Assembly (NCBI GenBank): GCA_947497585.1
Contig: CANMHG010000002.1
Location: 401,973-465,972, forward strand
Source of the DNA: an uncultured Bacillaceae bacterium
Lineage (GTDB): Bacteria > Bacillota > Bacilli > Bacillales > Bacillaceae_L
DNA: 64,000 bases
Direction of reading: 5' to 3'
Shown: positions 35,928-44,462 of the stretch, piece after piece
Numbering within the stretch: the first letter of the stretch is position 1
Layout of the letters: every line of letters begins with the position of its first letter
The notes under the pieces: model-generated
The model's database searches: none
What the model saw: the letters and a program-made list of their open reading frames with translations, nothing else
Told to the model about the DNA's origin: nothing
Made by a program: the position numbers and the translations under genes

Positions 35928-36081
35928 GCTTCTTTATAGAGTTTTTATCTTTGTTCTCTACATCTTTATTTTACCATTATTTTTTGTTTTTACTCATATG
36001 TATGTTGACATTTATGTGAACTTTTTCACAAATGAACTCTTAAAAAGAGCACTTGAGTAATATCAAGCACTCTTCTTTTTT
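35928..36081. other. Non-coding gap before luxS
   Basis: A/T-rich sequence containing GAGCACTTGAGTAATATCAAGCACTCTT (split palindrome around 36048-36078), which can act as the luxS terminator on the minus strand. Nothing else recognisable. Confidence 0.5.
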
Positions 36082-36555
36082 TTAACCAAAAACTTTGTGT
36101 AAATCTTCTTTTGATTGCTCTAACCAAAAGCGCATTAAACGAATTGCTCCATCAAGGTCATGTAATTTTGCTTGACCACATTGCTTTTCATTTGCTGCTG
36201 GAATCTCAGTAATTTCAACTGCTTCTTTCATTGTATCTTCTAATAAATCAATGATCTCTGCTACAGTTGGTTCCCCACTCACTACTAGATAATAGCCCGT
36301 TTGACAGCCCATTGGAGAGATATCAATAATATCAAAATGGTCATATTTCTCTGAATGCTTTCTGATATTAAAGGCAAGCAAATGCTCTAACGTATGAATT
36401 GCATCAGGTTTCATCGCCTGTTTATTAGGCTGACAGAAACGAATATCAAATTTATTTACAACACCGTCACTACCTACTTTGTGCACACCACAGTGTCTTA
36501 CATATGGTGCTCTAACTGCATCATGGTCTAGCTCAAAACTTTCTACAGATGGCAT
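36082..36555 (-). CDS. luxS: S-ribosylhomocysteine lyase (AI-2 synthesis)
   Basis: Cleaves S-ribosylhomocysteine to homocysteine and DPD, the AI-2 precursor, in the activated methyl cycle downstream of SAM use. The 157-residue protein has the metal site His54 and His58 in HTLEHLL, Cys126 in EKQCGQ, and catalytic Glu57 and Cys84 (MGCQTGYY). AAAGGAGTG precedes the ATG. No S-box is seen upstream. Confidence 0.97.
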   Translation of the reverse strand: MPSVESFELDHDAVRAPYVRHCGVHKVGSDGVVNKFDIRFCQPNKQAMKPDAIHTLEHLLAFNIRKHSEKYDHFDIIDISPMGCQTGYYLVVSGEPTVAEIIDLLEDTMKEAVEITEIPAANEKQCGQAKLHDLDGAIRLMRFWLEQSKEDLHKVFG

Positions 36556-36713
36556 ATTTTTTGCACTCCTTTTTTATATACATAATCCTATAATAACGTT
36601 AATTCCGATAAATTTCATCTATTTAAACCGAATTAAGCTTTTAAAATTTTTCCAAGAACTTAACTCATAGTATAGTATAGTTAAGTAATATAAAAATATG
36701 AAGGGATGAGTTA

Positions 36714-36956
36714 ATGTTGTTAAAAACAATATTTATAGGCATAATTCGGTTTTATCAAAGAGTCATTTCACCACTCAAACCACCAACATGTAGATTTTAT
36801 CCAACTTGTTCTCATTATGGACTTGAAGCAGTCAAAAGGTTTGGGGCAATTAAAGGTGGTTGGCTCACAATCAAGCGTATCTCTAAATGCCACCCATTTC
36901 ATCCAGGTGGAATAGATAATGTTCCCGAAAAAAAAATAAATGGTGTCAGGAAGTAA
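36714..36956 (+). CDS. yidD: Membrane protein insertion efficiency factor YidD
   Basis: Small protein of 80 residues, known as YtjA in B. subtilis. It has an amphipathic N-terminus and the family signature [22 protein letters not shown], then [14 protein letters not shown]. It assists YidC-type insertion at the inner face of the membrane. AAGGGATGAG lies before the ATG. Its position next to luxS fits the Bacillus order. Confidence 0.93.
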   Translation: MLLKTIFIGIIRFYQRVISPLKPPTCRFYPTCSHYGLEAVKRFGAIKGGWLTIKRISKCHPFHPGGIDNVPEKKINGVRK

Positions 36957-36985
36957 TATCCTCACACCATTTTTTGAATTTAACC

Positions 36986-37756
36986 TTAATTAGTAACCTC
37001 TACAGTCTTCTCAATATGTTCATGTAAAGATCCCTTTTCAACATGAATGATTATGCTATATATACCCTCTTTAGGAAAAACATGTGCAAGGGAATATTCG
37101 CCAGCATTTCCCTCTTCAGCTGGAATAAATTCATGTTTACTTTCTTCCTGTTTCCATATCTCAAACCTTACATTCGCTCCTATGAGTGGCTGATCTTCGT
37201 TGGTTATTATAACTTTCAAGTTGGTTGATTGTTCTACTTTTATTGAGCCTTCTTTTTGGAAGTCAATTACTAAAGTTCCGTGTGCATGGTGGTGCCCATG
37301 ATGATGGTGATGATTATCACTTTCTTCATTTTGTTCATCTTGTTCTACAGTTTCTTCAATTTGAGCTGTAGCGTCACCAACTACCACTTCTTTTCTTGGC
37401 ATATTGTGCATATCCCTTGCAGTAACATGTGCAACAATATAATAAACACCGTCTTTTTCAAACGTTTTAGTAATTGTATATAATCCATCTCCAACATGCT
37501 TACCTGTAATCATTTCATGCTCAGTTTCCTGACCTTGTTCCCAAATCTCAAATTTAACTTCTTGTGCGTCTTCTACTTTTTCATCACCCAGTGTAACTAA
37601 CGCACCTAGTTCAACACTTTCATTTGGCTCTATCTTATCAGGTACCTGTATATCTACCTCTATAAACTGTACTTCCTCATTTTGTTCTCCTTGGTTATTA
37701 CAACCTACCATTAGCAGTACGAAGAGTCCTAATAATATAAGTCCTAGCTTTCTCAC
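36986..37756 (-). CDS. Lipoprotein with two YtkA/FixH-like domains and His-rich linker
   Basis: The 256-residue lipoprotein (lipobox MVGC, Cys19) has two similar domains of about 90 residues, one at about 30-128 and one at about 160-256. Both contain VKFEIW or VRFEIW and a GxY ... F...GxYxxxxHV pattern. Between them lies a stretch with nine histidines in 11 residues (149-159), a likely metal-binding segment. The B. subtilis YtkA protein I recall is about 144 residues with one domain, so this looks like an internal duplication. It may bind copper or zinc at the cell surface. Confidence 0.82.
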   Translation of the reverse strand: MRKLGLILLGLFVLLMVGCNNQGEQNEEVQFIEVDIQVPDKIEPNESVELGALVTLGDEKVEDAQEVKFEIWEQGQETEHEMITGKHVGDGLYTITKTFEKDGVYYIVAHVTARDMHNMPRKEVVVGDATAQIEETVEQDEQNEESDNHHHHHGHHHAHGTLVIDFQKEGSIKVEQSTNLKVIITNEDQPLIGANVRFEIWKQEESKHEFIPAEEGNAGEYSLAHVFPKEGIYSIIIHVEKGSLHEHIEKTVEVTN

Positions 37757-37969
37757 CTTTATATCACCTCTATATTAATTTACCTTATAGTACATGAAAC
37801 TTCTTGTGAAACTTATGTGAATGTTTTCTTTCAATCATTCTCCCATATCAAATAATACATAATTCCAAACTGATTCACAAACTTTAAAGAATAAGTTTTT
37901 AATGTACAACCTGGAATAAACGTTTATAATTATCTTTAAATACTAAATATTTGTAATGAGGTAAATATT

Positions 37970-38953
37970 ATGGAACTTATCTTAGAAATTGTACATACCA
38001 ACTTACTATCACCAATGGTACTATTTTTCCTTATGGGCATCATAGCTGTTATTGTCAATTCTGATTTAAAGGTACCTGAAGCATTCTACACAGGGTATAC
38101 AATGATTATCTTATTCACGATTGGTATAAAAGGTGGTACGGAACTTAAAAATGTTTCATTTTTCACTATGCTACCAGCTGTTGTGGCAGCCTTATTTTTA
38201 AGCATTTTCATGCTTTTCTTTGCTTACCTTGTGTTAAAGAAATTATTTAGATTTGACACTACAAATGCATTATCTATTGCTGCTCATTATGGTTCTGTAA
38301 GTGCAGTTACATTCGTTGCAGGGATTGGCTTTCTTGAAAAGATGGAGGTAGCTTATGAAAGCTATATTTCTGCCATCTTAGTAATAATGGAGGGCCCTGC
38401 AATTATTGGAGCAATTATTTTATATAAGCTTTTTAACAAAGAAAAAGATCAACCCGAAACTGTTTCTAGTGGACTAGGACATGCATTCAAAGAGGCTTTC
38501 TTTGGAAAGAGTATTTTTCTTTTACTAGGTGGAATTTTCATTGGGTTAGTAGCTAGTGAGGATGGACTACAAAAAATAAAACCATTGTTTGGAGACCTGT
38601 TCTATGGGGTTTTATGTATTTTCTTATTACATATGGGGATGATTGCGACACAGCAAATTAAAGAATTAAAAGGGTACAAATTTCATTCATTTTTATTTGC
38701 ATTTATACTTCCAATAGTAGGCGGTACGATTGGGGTATTTGTAGGTAATATCATTGGAATGTCCATTGGTGGCTCTTTTATGCTAGGAATACTAACCGCA
38801 AGTTCATCTTATATTGCTGCACCTGCTGCAATTAGCCAAGCCATACCCAAAGCAAATTCCGGACTTTATTTAGGATCTTCCCTGGGCCTAACCTTACCAT
38901 TTAATTTAATACTGGGAATTCCTTTTTACTTTTGGCTGGCTACCATACTTTAA
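37970..38953 (+). CDS. SbtA-family sodium-dependent bicarbonate permease
   Basis: Membrane protein of 327 residues with about 10 hydrophobic segments in two inverted halves. AAHYGSVSAVTF and TASSSYIAAPAAI are the two crossover motifs of the SbtA family (PF05982), known from cyanobacteria as a sodium/bicarbonate symporter. GAGGT lies 7 bases before the ATG. No PII-like sbtB gene follows; the next genes are on the other strand. Transport of bicarbonate is inferred from the family only. Confidence 0.85.
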   Translation: MELILEIVHTNLLSPMVLFFLMGIIAVIVNSDLKVPEAFYTGYTMIILFTIGIKGGTELKNVSFFTMLPAVVAALFLSIFMLFFAYLVLKKLFRFDTTNALSIAAHYGSVSAVTFVAGIGFLEKMEVAYESYISAILVIMEGPAIIGAIILYKLFNKEKDQPETVSSGLGHAFKEAFFGKSIFLLLGGIFIGLVASEDGLQKIKPLFGDLFYGVLCIFLLHMGMIATQQIKELKGYKFHSFLFAFILPIVGGTIGVFVGNIIGMSIGGSFMLGILTASSSYIAAPAAISQAIPKANSGLYLGSSLGLTLPFNLILGIPFYFWLATIL

Positions 38954-38998
38954 CTCTTATATGTAAGCTAGTTACTTTTAGCTACCATTAAAATATTA

Positions 38999-39036
38999 CA
39001 AATAGCTCTTTAACATCCCATGTTAAAGGGCTATTT
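38999..39036. terminator. Bidirectional terminator between the SbtA-type gene and the 138-aa gene
   Basis: AAATAGCTCTTTAACAT ... ATGTTAAAGGGCTATTT is a long stem with a 3-base loop, between convergent stop codons. Confidence 0.85.
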
Positions 39037-39447
39037 TAAATTTATCGAGGTTTTTCCCATTTTTACTAATGTTAGTTCATTAAGCTGTTTAATCCCATTA
39101 TATTTTGTGGCAACCTCATAGAACTCTTGCTCCATGCGCTTCTTTAACACCTGATCAAGCTTAAACTTCAGTAGACTAATCTCAATTTGGAGTTCTACAA
39201 TCGTTACAACAGCATTTTCACTTAACGCTTTTTCAATTGATTCTAACTGTACAAACATTTCCTCTTTGCCATTTACCACTATTAGCAAAAACCAACCGAC
39301 ACCTTTAATGTATTTACAATCCTGCCCAATTTCAAAACTGTCACCGTAGCATAAATATTGTTCTTTTGCGACCAAGTTCTCTTTGCGAGTTCCGTAAAAT
39401 GAACAATTTAACAAAAGACCTTCACGATTAGATACAACATGAAACAA
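39031..39447 (-). CDS. Hypothetical protein (138 aa), possible IDEAL-like C-terminal segment
   Basis: TTG 39447 starts a soluble protein with GGGAGG 8 bases before it. The first 80 residues look like a beta-rich domain (YLCYGDSFEIG, GVGWFLLIVVNG). The second half is helical (LLKFKLDQVLKKRMEQEFYE) and faintly resembles the IDEAL domain of Bacillus regulators. I do not recognise a family with certainty. Its codon use is like the neighbours. Confidence 0.6.
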   Translation of the reverse strand: MFHVVSNREGLLLNCSFYGTRKENLVAKEQYLCYGDSFEIGQDCKYIKGVGWFLLIVVNGKEEMFVQLESIEKALSENAVVTIVELQIEISLLKFKLDQVLKKRMEQEFYEVATKYNGIKQLNELTLVKMGKTSINLK

Positions 39448-39566
39448 AGTTTTTCCTCCCTTCGTTTACACACTCGTTATCCACCCGCTTAAGAGATACC
39501 GTCAGTAACAATTAATACATAGTATCGATTTATGCTACGTTTCATTAAATTATAACTAAATAATAT

Positions 39567-39866
39567 TTAAGTGATTATGGCTGATAACTTATTCTCCTCT
39601 ATAACCTTATGTATGGAGCTCCAAGATCTTTTCACAAAATAAATAGGTTTAGCCTGTTCTCTAGCTCTTTGTTTTACAACTTTCGCCAAATTATGGTTTA
39701 TATAATCAGTCATAACAAATATCATATCTATATCATCAGGTATTTCTCTTTTTACCATATTCACCTTTCTACCATCTAGGTGAATAATCTCATGAAACCC
39801 TGACTCCCTTAATTTATCTGTAATATTGCCAAGATGGTCTGCTCCGACTACTAATAAAGACATCAT
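39567..39866 (-). CDS. DUF2325 family protein with upstream Fur-like boxes
   Basis: Small soluble protein of 99 residues: MSLLVVGADHLGNI resembles a Rossmann-type start, and MIFVMTDYINHNLAKVVKQRA and the C-terminus KPIYFVKRSWSSI fit DUF2325 (PF10087). Function unknown. AGGAGGGA lies 10 bases before ATG 39866. Fur-like operators at 39926-39940 and 39955-39969 suggest expression under iron limitation. Confidence 0.78.
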   Translation of the reverse strand: MMSLLVVGADHLGNITDKLRESGFHEIIHLDGRKVNMVKREIPDDIDMIFVMTDYINHNLAKVVKQRAREQAKPIYFVKRSWSSIHKVIEENKLSAIIT

Positions 39867-39925
39867 TTCAAACGATCCCTCCTAATTAATTAATTTTAGT
39901 TCTTGATTGTTATCATTATTTTAAT

Positions 39926-39940
39926 TGAGAATGATTATCT
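39926..39940. promoter_or_regulatory. Fur-like box upstream of the DUF2325 gene
   Basis: TGAGAATGATTATCT matches the 7-1-7 Fur consensus TGATAAT-N-ATTATCA at 12 of 14 scored positions. It lies 60 bases upstream of the start codon. Confidence 0.7.
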
Positions 39941-39954
39941 ATGTCAATAGTAAT

Positions 39955-39969
39955 TGAAATTGATTCTCA
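39955..39969. promoter_or_regulatory. Second, weaker Fur-like box
   Basis: TGAAATTGATTCTCA matches the 7-1-7 pattern at 11 of 14 positions, 29 bases from the first box. Confidence 0.5.
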
Positions 39970-40004
39970 TTAAAAGGGTATTGAGTTAGTATGATTGATA
40001 GTGG

Positions 40005-40130
40005 ATTGAAGCGGAAGACACTTGACTCCTGCGGGAAGTGAGGAAAGGTCGAGACCCCGCAGACGGAACGGCGAGGAGGCTCGACTTCCTCCCCGCGGAA
40101 AGCAAGTGTCTGCAGCGTAAAGGAACGCCA
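40005..40130. repeat. GC-rich palindromic intergenic repeat (about 125 bp)
   Basis: The segment is far richer in G and C than its surroundings. AGACACTTG (40016-40024) pairs with CAAGTGTCT (40103-40111), CTGCGGG with CCCGCAG, and GTCGAG with CTCGAC inside it. I recognise close relatives as a dispersed repeat in many Bacillaceae genomes. It has no open frame and is probably a nonautonomous mobile or structured element. Confidence 0.8.
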
Positions 40131-40259
40131 ATATGCAAAATAAAATACAACATATTTTTAAAAATTAGTAGCTAATTCTTGGCAGTTATCTATTTTTGTT
40201 AGAAGGCAAAGATAATAATGAATTGATAAATTACTTTACATTGAGGTGAGCACTACTAA

Positions 40260-40460
40260 ATGTCTGATAAAAATAGCTTACTTTCCGCCTTTGAAGATGA
40301 GATTAGATCAGCCAATCAATTAACTTTTCCGATTTGTGTAGATTCATTTACAAATTTATGGGAATACGAATTTGGTTCTCTAGAAGATCTCCCAAAGGAT
40401 GTTGACAACATTATTGCAAAACGGGCTTTGGAATTGGGTTTAATGGATTCTGATTTTTAG
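40260..40460 (+). CDS. Hypothetical protein (66 aa)
   Basis: Small acidic protein starting MSDKNSLLSAFEDEIRSANQ, without membrane segment, cysteine cluster or family signature I know. A GAGGTGAG site lies about 11 bases before the ATG, and a terminator follows 10 bases after the stop, which supports it as real. It sits between two dispersed repeats. Confidence 0.6.
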   Translation: MSDKNSLLSAFEDEIRSANQLTFPICVDSFTNLWEYEFGSLEDLPKDVDNIIAKRALELGLMDSDF

Positions 40461-40469
40461 GATAAAAAA

Positions 40470-40499
40470 AAGAGAGGCTGCAAATACAGCTCTCTCCAA
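40470..40499 (+). terminator. Terminator between the 66-aa gene and the ZIP gene
   Basis: AGAGAGGCTG ... CAGCTCTCT stem with an A run before it, so it can also end minus-strand transcription. Confidence 0.72.
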
Positions 40500-40511
40500 C
40501 AATTAATTATT

Positions 40512-41321
40512 TTAAATTAATAATAAACTAAGTGCCATAACGGCCATTCCAGCAATAAGCCCATAGATTGAAAGGTGAGCCTCATCATACCTTTTTGCAG
40601 CTGGTAATAATTCATCCAAGGAGATAAATACCATAATTCCAGCCACACCTGCGAAGATTATTCCGAACATAGTATCACTCATGTAAGGCATTAAGAATAA
40701 ATACGCTGCAACTGCACCAATTGGCTCTGACAAACCTGATAAGAATGACAACTTGAATGCCTTCTTTTTATCTCCTGTTGCAAAATAGATTGGCACCGAT
40801 ACTGCTATTCCCTCAGGAATGTTATGAATAGCTACAGCAATAGCAATTGCAACACCTAGTGCTGGGTCTTGAAGAGCTGATGTGAAGGTCGCAATCCCTT
40901 CTGGAAAATTATGGATAGCAATAGCTAGTGCAGTGAAGGTTCCGATTTTTAGTAATGCTGGATCATTTTTACCTGTTGCTTTTCCCTGGTTCATATCCTC
41001 TACTTTTTTCAGCTCATGCGGGTTTCCTTGTTTAGGGATAAATTTATCAATTAATGCAATTAAAATCATCCCTCCAAAAAAACCAGCAGCTGTTAACCAT
41101 CCGCCCAATTCATCTCCTACAGCACTAGAAAGTGACTCATTTGCTTTAACAAAAATCTCAACCATTGATACATAAATCATAACTCCGGCCGAAAACCCTA
41201 GAGCAACCGATAAAAACTTAGTATTTGTTTTTGATGTTAATAAAGCCAATAGACTCCCAATTCCAGTTGCAAGACCGGCCATCAATGTGAGGCCAAAAGC
41301 AAGTAATAAATTTTCTGTCAT
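40512..41321 (-). CDS. zupT: ZIP-family metal transporter (ZupT-like)
   Basis: Imports zinc or other divalent metals. The 269-residue protein has about eight helices; HNFPEGIATFTSAL and HNIPEGIAVSVPI are the paired metal-site helices 4 and 5 of ZIP proteins, and YVSMVEI precedes them. The central loop is short and lacks the long His stretch of eukaryotic members. CAGGAGTGAG precedes the ATG. No zinc (Zur) operator is obvious upstream. Confidence 0.92.
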   Translation of the reverse strand: MTENLLLAFGLTLMAGLATGIGSLLALLTSKTNTKFLSVALGFSAGVMIYVSMVEIFVKANESLSSAVGDELGGWLTAAGFFGGMILIALIDKFIPKQGNPHELKKVEDMNQGKATGKNDPALLKIGTFTALAIAIHNFPEGIATFTSALQDPALGVAIAIAVAIHNIPEGIAVSVPIYFATGDKKKAFKLSFLSGLSEPIGAVAAYLFLMPYMSDTMFGIIFAGVAGIMVFISLDELLPAAKRYDEAHLSIYGLIAGMAVMALSLLLI

Positions 41322-41519
41322 TTTAAACTCACTCCTGTTTAAATTCCTAATTTTTATTTGATTTTGATAATTTTATTTAGTTTAAGCTATAAATGTTTAC
41401 CTTGTGCAACTTTTGAATAAAAAAAATTGCTGATGAAAAATTGGCTATTACTTAAAAAGTTTCCCTTATACAAAATTTAATGTCCACAGTCCCTTTTGTC
41501 AAATTATTTATTTCGACAA

Positions 41520-41700
41520 AACCCGAAATGCGCAGAAAGCCCGTTCAGCGACGTATGGGCTGAGCCGCTCTGCATGAGATAAAGGAAACACGGAGAGCGT
41601 TAGCGATCCGATGTTGACTTATCGTAAGGAAGAGAGGCGAAGACCAGTAGGCGCTGGGCTTTCGGAGCTGGACAACCCGAAAAGAGCAGAAAGCGCGTTC
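41520..41700. repeat. Second type of structured intergenic repeat (about 180 bp)
   Basis: GAAAGCCC (41535-41542) pairs with GGGCTTTC (41656-41663). A 27-bp stretch at 41520-41546 (AACCCGAAA ... GCAGAAAGC) recurs at 41674-41700 with three mismatches, 154 bp further on, so the end looks like the truncated start of a second copy. The sequence is G/C-rich, has no open frame, and resembles another repeat family I recall as common in Bacillus genomes. It sits between the ZIP gene and menC. Confidence 0.75.
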
Positions 41701-41704
41701 TATT

Positions 41705-41738
41705 GTATTAAAATAGGCTAACGATAACCCGTTAGCCT
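41705..41738 (-). terminator. Terminator of menEC
   Basis: GGCTAACG ... CGTTAGCC stem (41713-41737) just after the menC stop codon, with T-rich sequence on the minus strand. Confidence 0.68.
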
Positions 41739-42841
41739 TAACAATATATTCTACTATGCATTAAATGTTTACTAATCATTTCTCGATTAATTTCAAATCC
41801 AATCCCTGGGCCTGTGGGAACCTCAATTAAACCATCTTTAATACTAACTTCCGGTGTAATAATATCCCTCTCCCAATACCTTGAAGACGCCGAAATATCT
41901 CCTGGGATTGTAAAATTGGGTAAGGACGCTAATGCAATATTATGCGCTCTTGAAATCCCTGTTTCAAGCATTCCTCCACACCATACAGGAATATTGTGTC
42001 TCATACATAAATCATGAATTTTCTTAGCTTCTTGAAGACCCCCAACACGCCCTGCCTTAATATTAATTATTTTGCAACTCCCTAACTCGATTGCTTTTCT
42101 TGCATCCTCAAATGAAACAATACTCTCATCTAAGCATATTGGTGTATTTAGTTCTTTTTGTAGTTTTGAATGGTCAACAATATCGTCAGAGTCTAAGGGC
42201 TGCTCAATCATCATTAAATTGTATTGATCTAATTCTCTTATTTCATTAATATCATCAAGGGTATAGGCAGAGTTTGCATCTGCCATCAATGGCAGTGTTG
42301 GGAAGTTTTGTCGAATCGTATTTACAATTGCAACATCTCTACCTGGTTCAATTTTTATCTTAAAACGCTTATAGCCCTCATCTACATAGATTGCAATCTT
42401 ATTAAGCATGGTATCTATTGATTCTATACCAATTACTACACCAGCTTCTATTTTCTTACGGGTTCCCCCTAGGACTTCAGCTAGTGGCTGATTATGATTC
42501 TTGGCAAATAAGTCCCATATTGCCAATTCTACACCTGCTTTTGCCATATGATTTCGTTTTATTCCCTGAAAAAGGTACTCTAACTCATCTGGGTGTGATA
42601 TTTCAGTTTTAAGTAACTTAGGTATTAAAAAATCTTCGATAACATGCCAACATGTTTTAATTGTTTCTTCTGTATACCATGGTGAAGAAAAAGCAACTAC
42701 CTCTCCCCATCCTATTATTCCATTATCATCCTGAACTTCTACTAAGATACTTTCTCTTAATGATACGATCTCTAAGCTAGATTTGAATGGGGATACCAAT
42801 TTCATTTCAACTAAATGAAGAGTTACTTTTTTAACCTTCAT
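41738..42841 (-). CDS. menC: o-Succinylbenzoate synthase
   Basis: Enolase-superfamily enzyme of 367 residues that dehydrates SHCHC to o-succinylbenzoate in menaquinone synthesis. FKIKIEPG holds the catalytic lysines of the KxK motif, and metal ligands lie in MADANSAY, MIEQPL and CLDES. Bacillus MenC enzymes resemble N-acylamino acid racemases in sequence; the menE neighbour 16 bases upstream decides the assignment. GGGCGG lies before the ATG. Confidence 0.93.
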   Translation of the reverse strand: MKVKKVTLHLVEMKLVSPFKSSLEIVSLRESILVEVQDDNGIIGWGEVVAFSSPWYTEETIKTCWHVIEDFLIPKLLKTEISHPDELEYLFQGIKRNHMAKAGVELAIWDLFAKNHNQPLAEVLGGTRKKIEAGVVIGIESIDTMLNKIAIYVDEGYKRFKIKIEPGRDVAIVNTIRQNFPTLPLMADANSAYTLDDINEIRELDQYNLMMIEQPLDSDDIVDHSKLQKELNTPICLDESIVSFEDARKAIELGSCKIINIKAGRVGGLQEAKKIHDLCMRHNIPVWCGGMLETGISRAHNIALASLPNFTIPGDISASSRYWERDIITPEVSIKDGLIEVPTGPGIGFEINREMISKHLMHSRIYC

Positions 42842-42857
42842 AAATAAACGCCGCCCT

Positions 42858-44339
42858 TTATTTAAGCAAATCTAATAGTCTTTTTCTCATTAGTTTATTT
42901 GATGCATTTCGAGGAAGCTCTTTCACAAAGAAAACCTGCTTAGGTATTTTATATTTAGCAAGTCTCTCTTGACAAAATGTTTGTACCTCTTCCAAAGTAA
43001 GACTAGTTTGATTTTCAAGTTTTATAAACGCACACGGTACTTGTCCCCAGATTGAATCGTTGATTCCTGTTACTCCTGCTTCTTTTATAGATGGATGTGA
43101 TAACAGGACTGACTCAATTTCTGCTGGATAAACATTTTCTCCTCCCGATACAATTAAATCAGAACGTCTATCAAGAATATATAAGAAACCATCACTATCT
43201 AAATAGCCAATATCTCCTGAATATAACCACCCATTACGAATTGATTCAGCTGTAGCATCAACTCTGTTTAAATATCCCTTCGTTACATTAGGGCCTTTAA
43301 CTACTATTTCCCCAGATTGGTTTGGAAGAACTTCTTTTCCATCTGATACAACTTTTATTTGAACTGGAAATAGTGGTTTCCCAGCAGAACCTAACTTTTC
43401 TAAACTATATTCTGGGGATAAGGTTACAATTTGGGAGGACGTTTCAGTCATACCGTACGTTTGATAAACAGGTATCAATTTTTCCTTACATACCTCTAGT
43501 AAAGGTTTAGGAGCAGGTCCGCCCCCTAATAATACACAGCGTAGAGAATTAGGGTACTTATTTACTCCGAGGTCATCAATCATTTGGGAAAGCATTGTGC
43601 TAACAACCGAAATGATTGTTACTTTATTTTTTAAGATCGATTTATTCACTTCTTCTGCATTAAATGTTTCATGCAAAACGACTGTGATTCCATAAATAAC
43701 ACTTCTCATTAATATAGATAAACCACTTATATGAAAAAGTGGGACAGATGATAACCAGGTATCTTTTTCATGTAATCCTAGATTTAGAGCAGATCCAATT
43801 GCACTCCACCAGTGATTACCAAAGGTTTGAAGTACCCCTTTTGGTTTTCCTGTAGTTCCTGAGGTATACATAATTGTGTCAACAGAATCCAATTTAAAGG
43901 TTGATACGAAATCAAAATCCTTTTCATCGGCTTGCTTAATTTCCTCTAATGTATGTAAGGTAGCCCATTCGATTTTCTCTTTAATAGCTTCAAATCTCTC
44001 ACTAAAAAACCCCTCTGTTAGCACCGTTTTAGGCTTTGAGTCTTCTAATTGCCATAAAAGTTCATGACTAGTAAGTCTAGTATTTAGAAGGACGGTTGTG
44101 ACACCAATATATTTTAAAGCATGAATAGCTACAACCATTTCAATACTATTTCTCATGAGTACAGCAACCATATCACCATTAGAAACGTCTAAATTGGATA
44201 GTTTCCTTGCAAACGATAAAGTTTTTGTATGAAGTTCTCCAAAGGTGATTGATTCTTCGTCTGTTTTTATTGCGATTCTATCGGGAGTTAGAAATGCCCG
44301 GTTGGCTAACCAATTTGGAGTTTCGACATTGTTGTTCAT
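42858..44339 (-). CDS. menE: o-Succinylbenzoate-CoA ligase
   Basis: Activates o-succinylbenzoate with CoA and ATP. The 493-residue ANL-family adenylating enzyme shows MYTSGTTGKPKGV, YGMTETSS, YSGDIGYLD and the C-terminal hinge RRSDLIVSGGENVYP. AGGGGACTAG lies before ATG 44339. It forms a two-gene unit with menC, separated from menB by a terminator at 44423-44452. Confidence 0.95.
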   Translation of the reverse strand: MNNNVETPNWLANRAFLTPDRIAIKTDEESITFGELHTKTLSFARKLSNLDVSNGDMVAVLMRNSIEMVVAIHALKYIGVTTVLLNTRLTSHELLWQLEDSKPKTVLTEGFFSERFEAIKEKIEWATLHTLEEIKQADEKDFDFVSTFKLDSVDTIMYTSGTTGKPKGVLQTFGNHWWSAIGSALNLGLHEKDTWLSSVPLFHISGLSILMRSVIYGITVVLHETFNAEEVNKSILKNKVTIISVVSTMLSQMIDDLGVNKYPNSLRCVLLGGGPAPKPLLEVCKEKLIPVYQTYGMTETSSQIVTLSPEYSLEKLGSAGKPLFPVQIKVVSDGKEVLPNQSGEIVVKGPNVTKGYLNRVDATAESIRNGWLYSGDIGYLDSDGFLYILDRRSDLIVSGGENVYPAEIESVLLSHPSIKEAGVTGINDSIWGQVPCAFIKLENQTSLTLEEVQTFCQERLAKYKIPKQVFFVKELPRNASNKLMRKRLLDLLK

Positions 44340-44422
44340 TCTCTAGTCCCCTTACTATCAGATTATCCTTCCTAGGATAAGTATAATGAATTAGTAGATT
44401 TATCGCCAATCTTTAAAACAAA

Positions 44423-44452
44423 AAAACAGCTTGGTATAAACCAAACTGTTTA
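44423..44452 (-). terminator. Terminator between menB and menE
   Basis: On the minus strand AACAGTTTGGT ... ACCAAGCTGTT is followed by seven T residues. It separates menFDHB from menEC. Confidence 0.86.
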
Positions 44453-44462
44453 CTATCGCTCT

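Noticed and set aside
37970..39866. SbtA-SbtB-like pair of the permease and the DUF2325 gene
   Set aside because: The small protein lacks PII features, is on the opposite strand and appears to be controlled separately by Fur-like boxes.
41738..42841. N-acylamino acid racemase instead of MenC
   Set aside because: The enzymes are similar in sequence, but the gene is directly behind menE in the men cluster.
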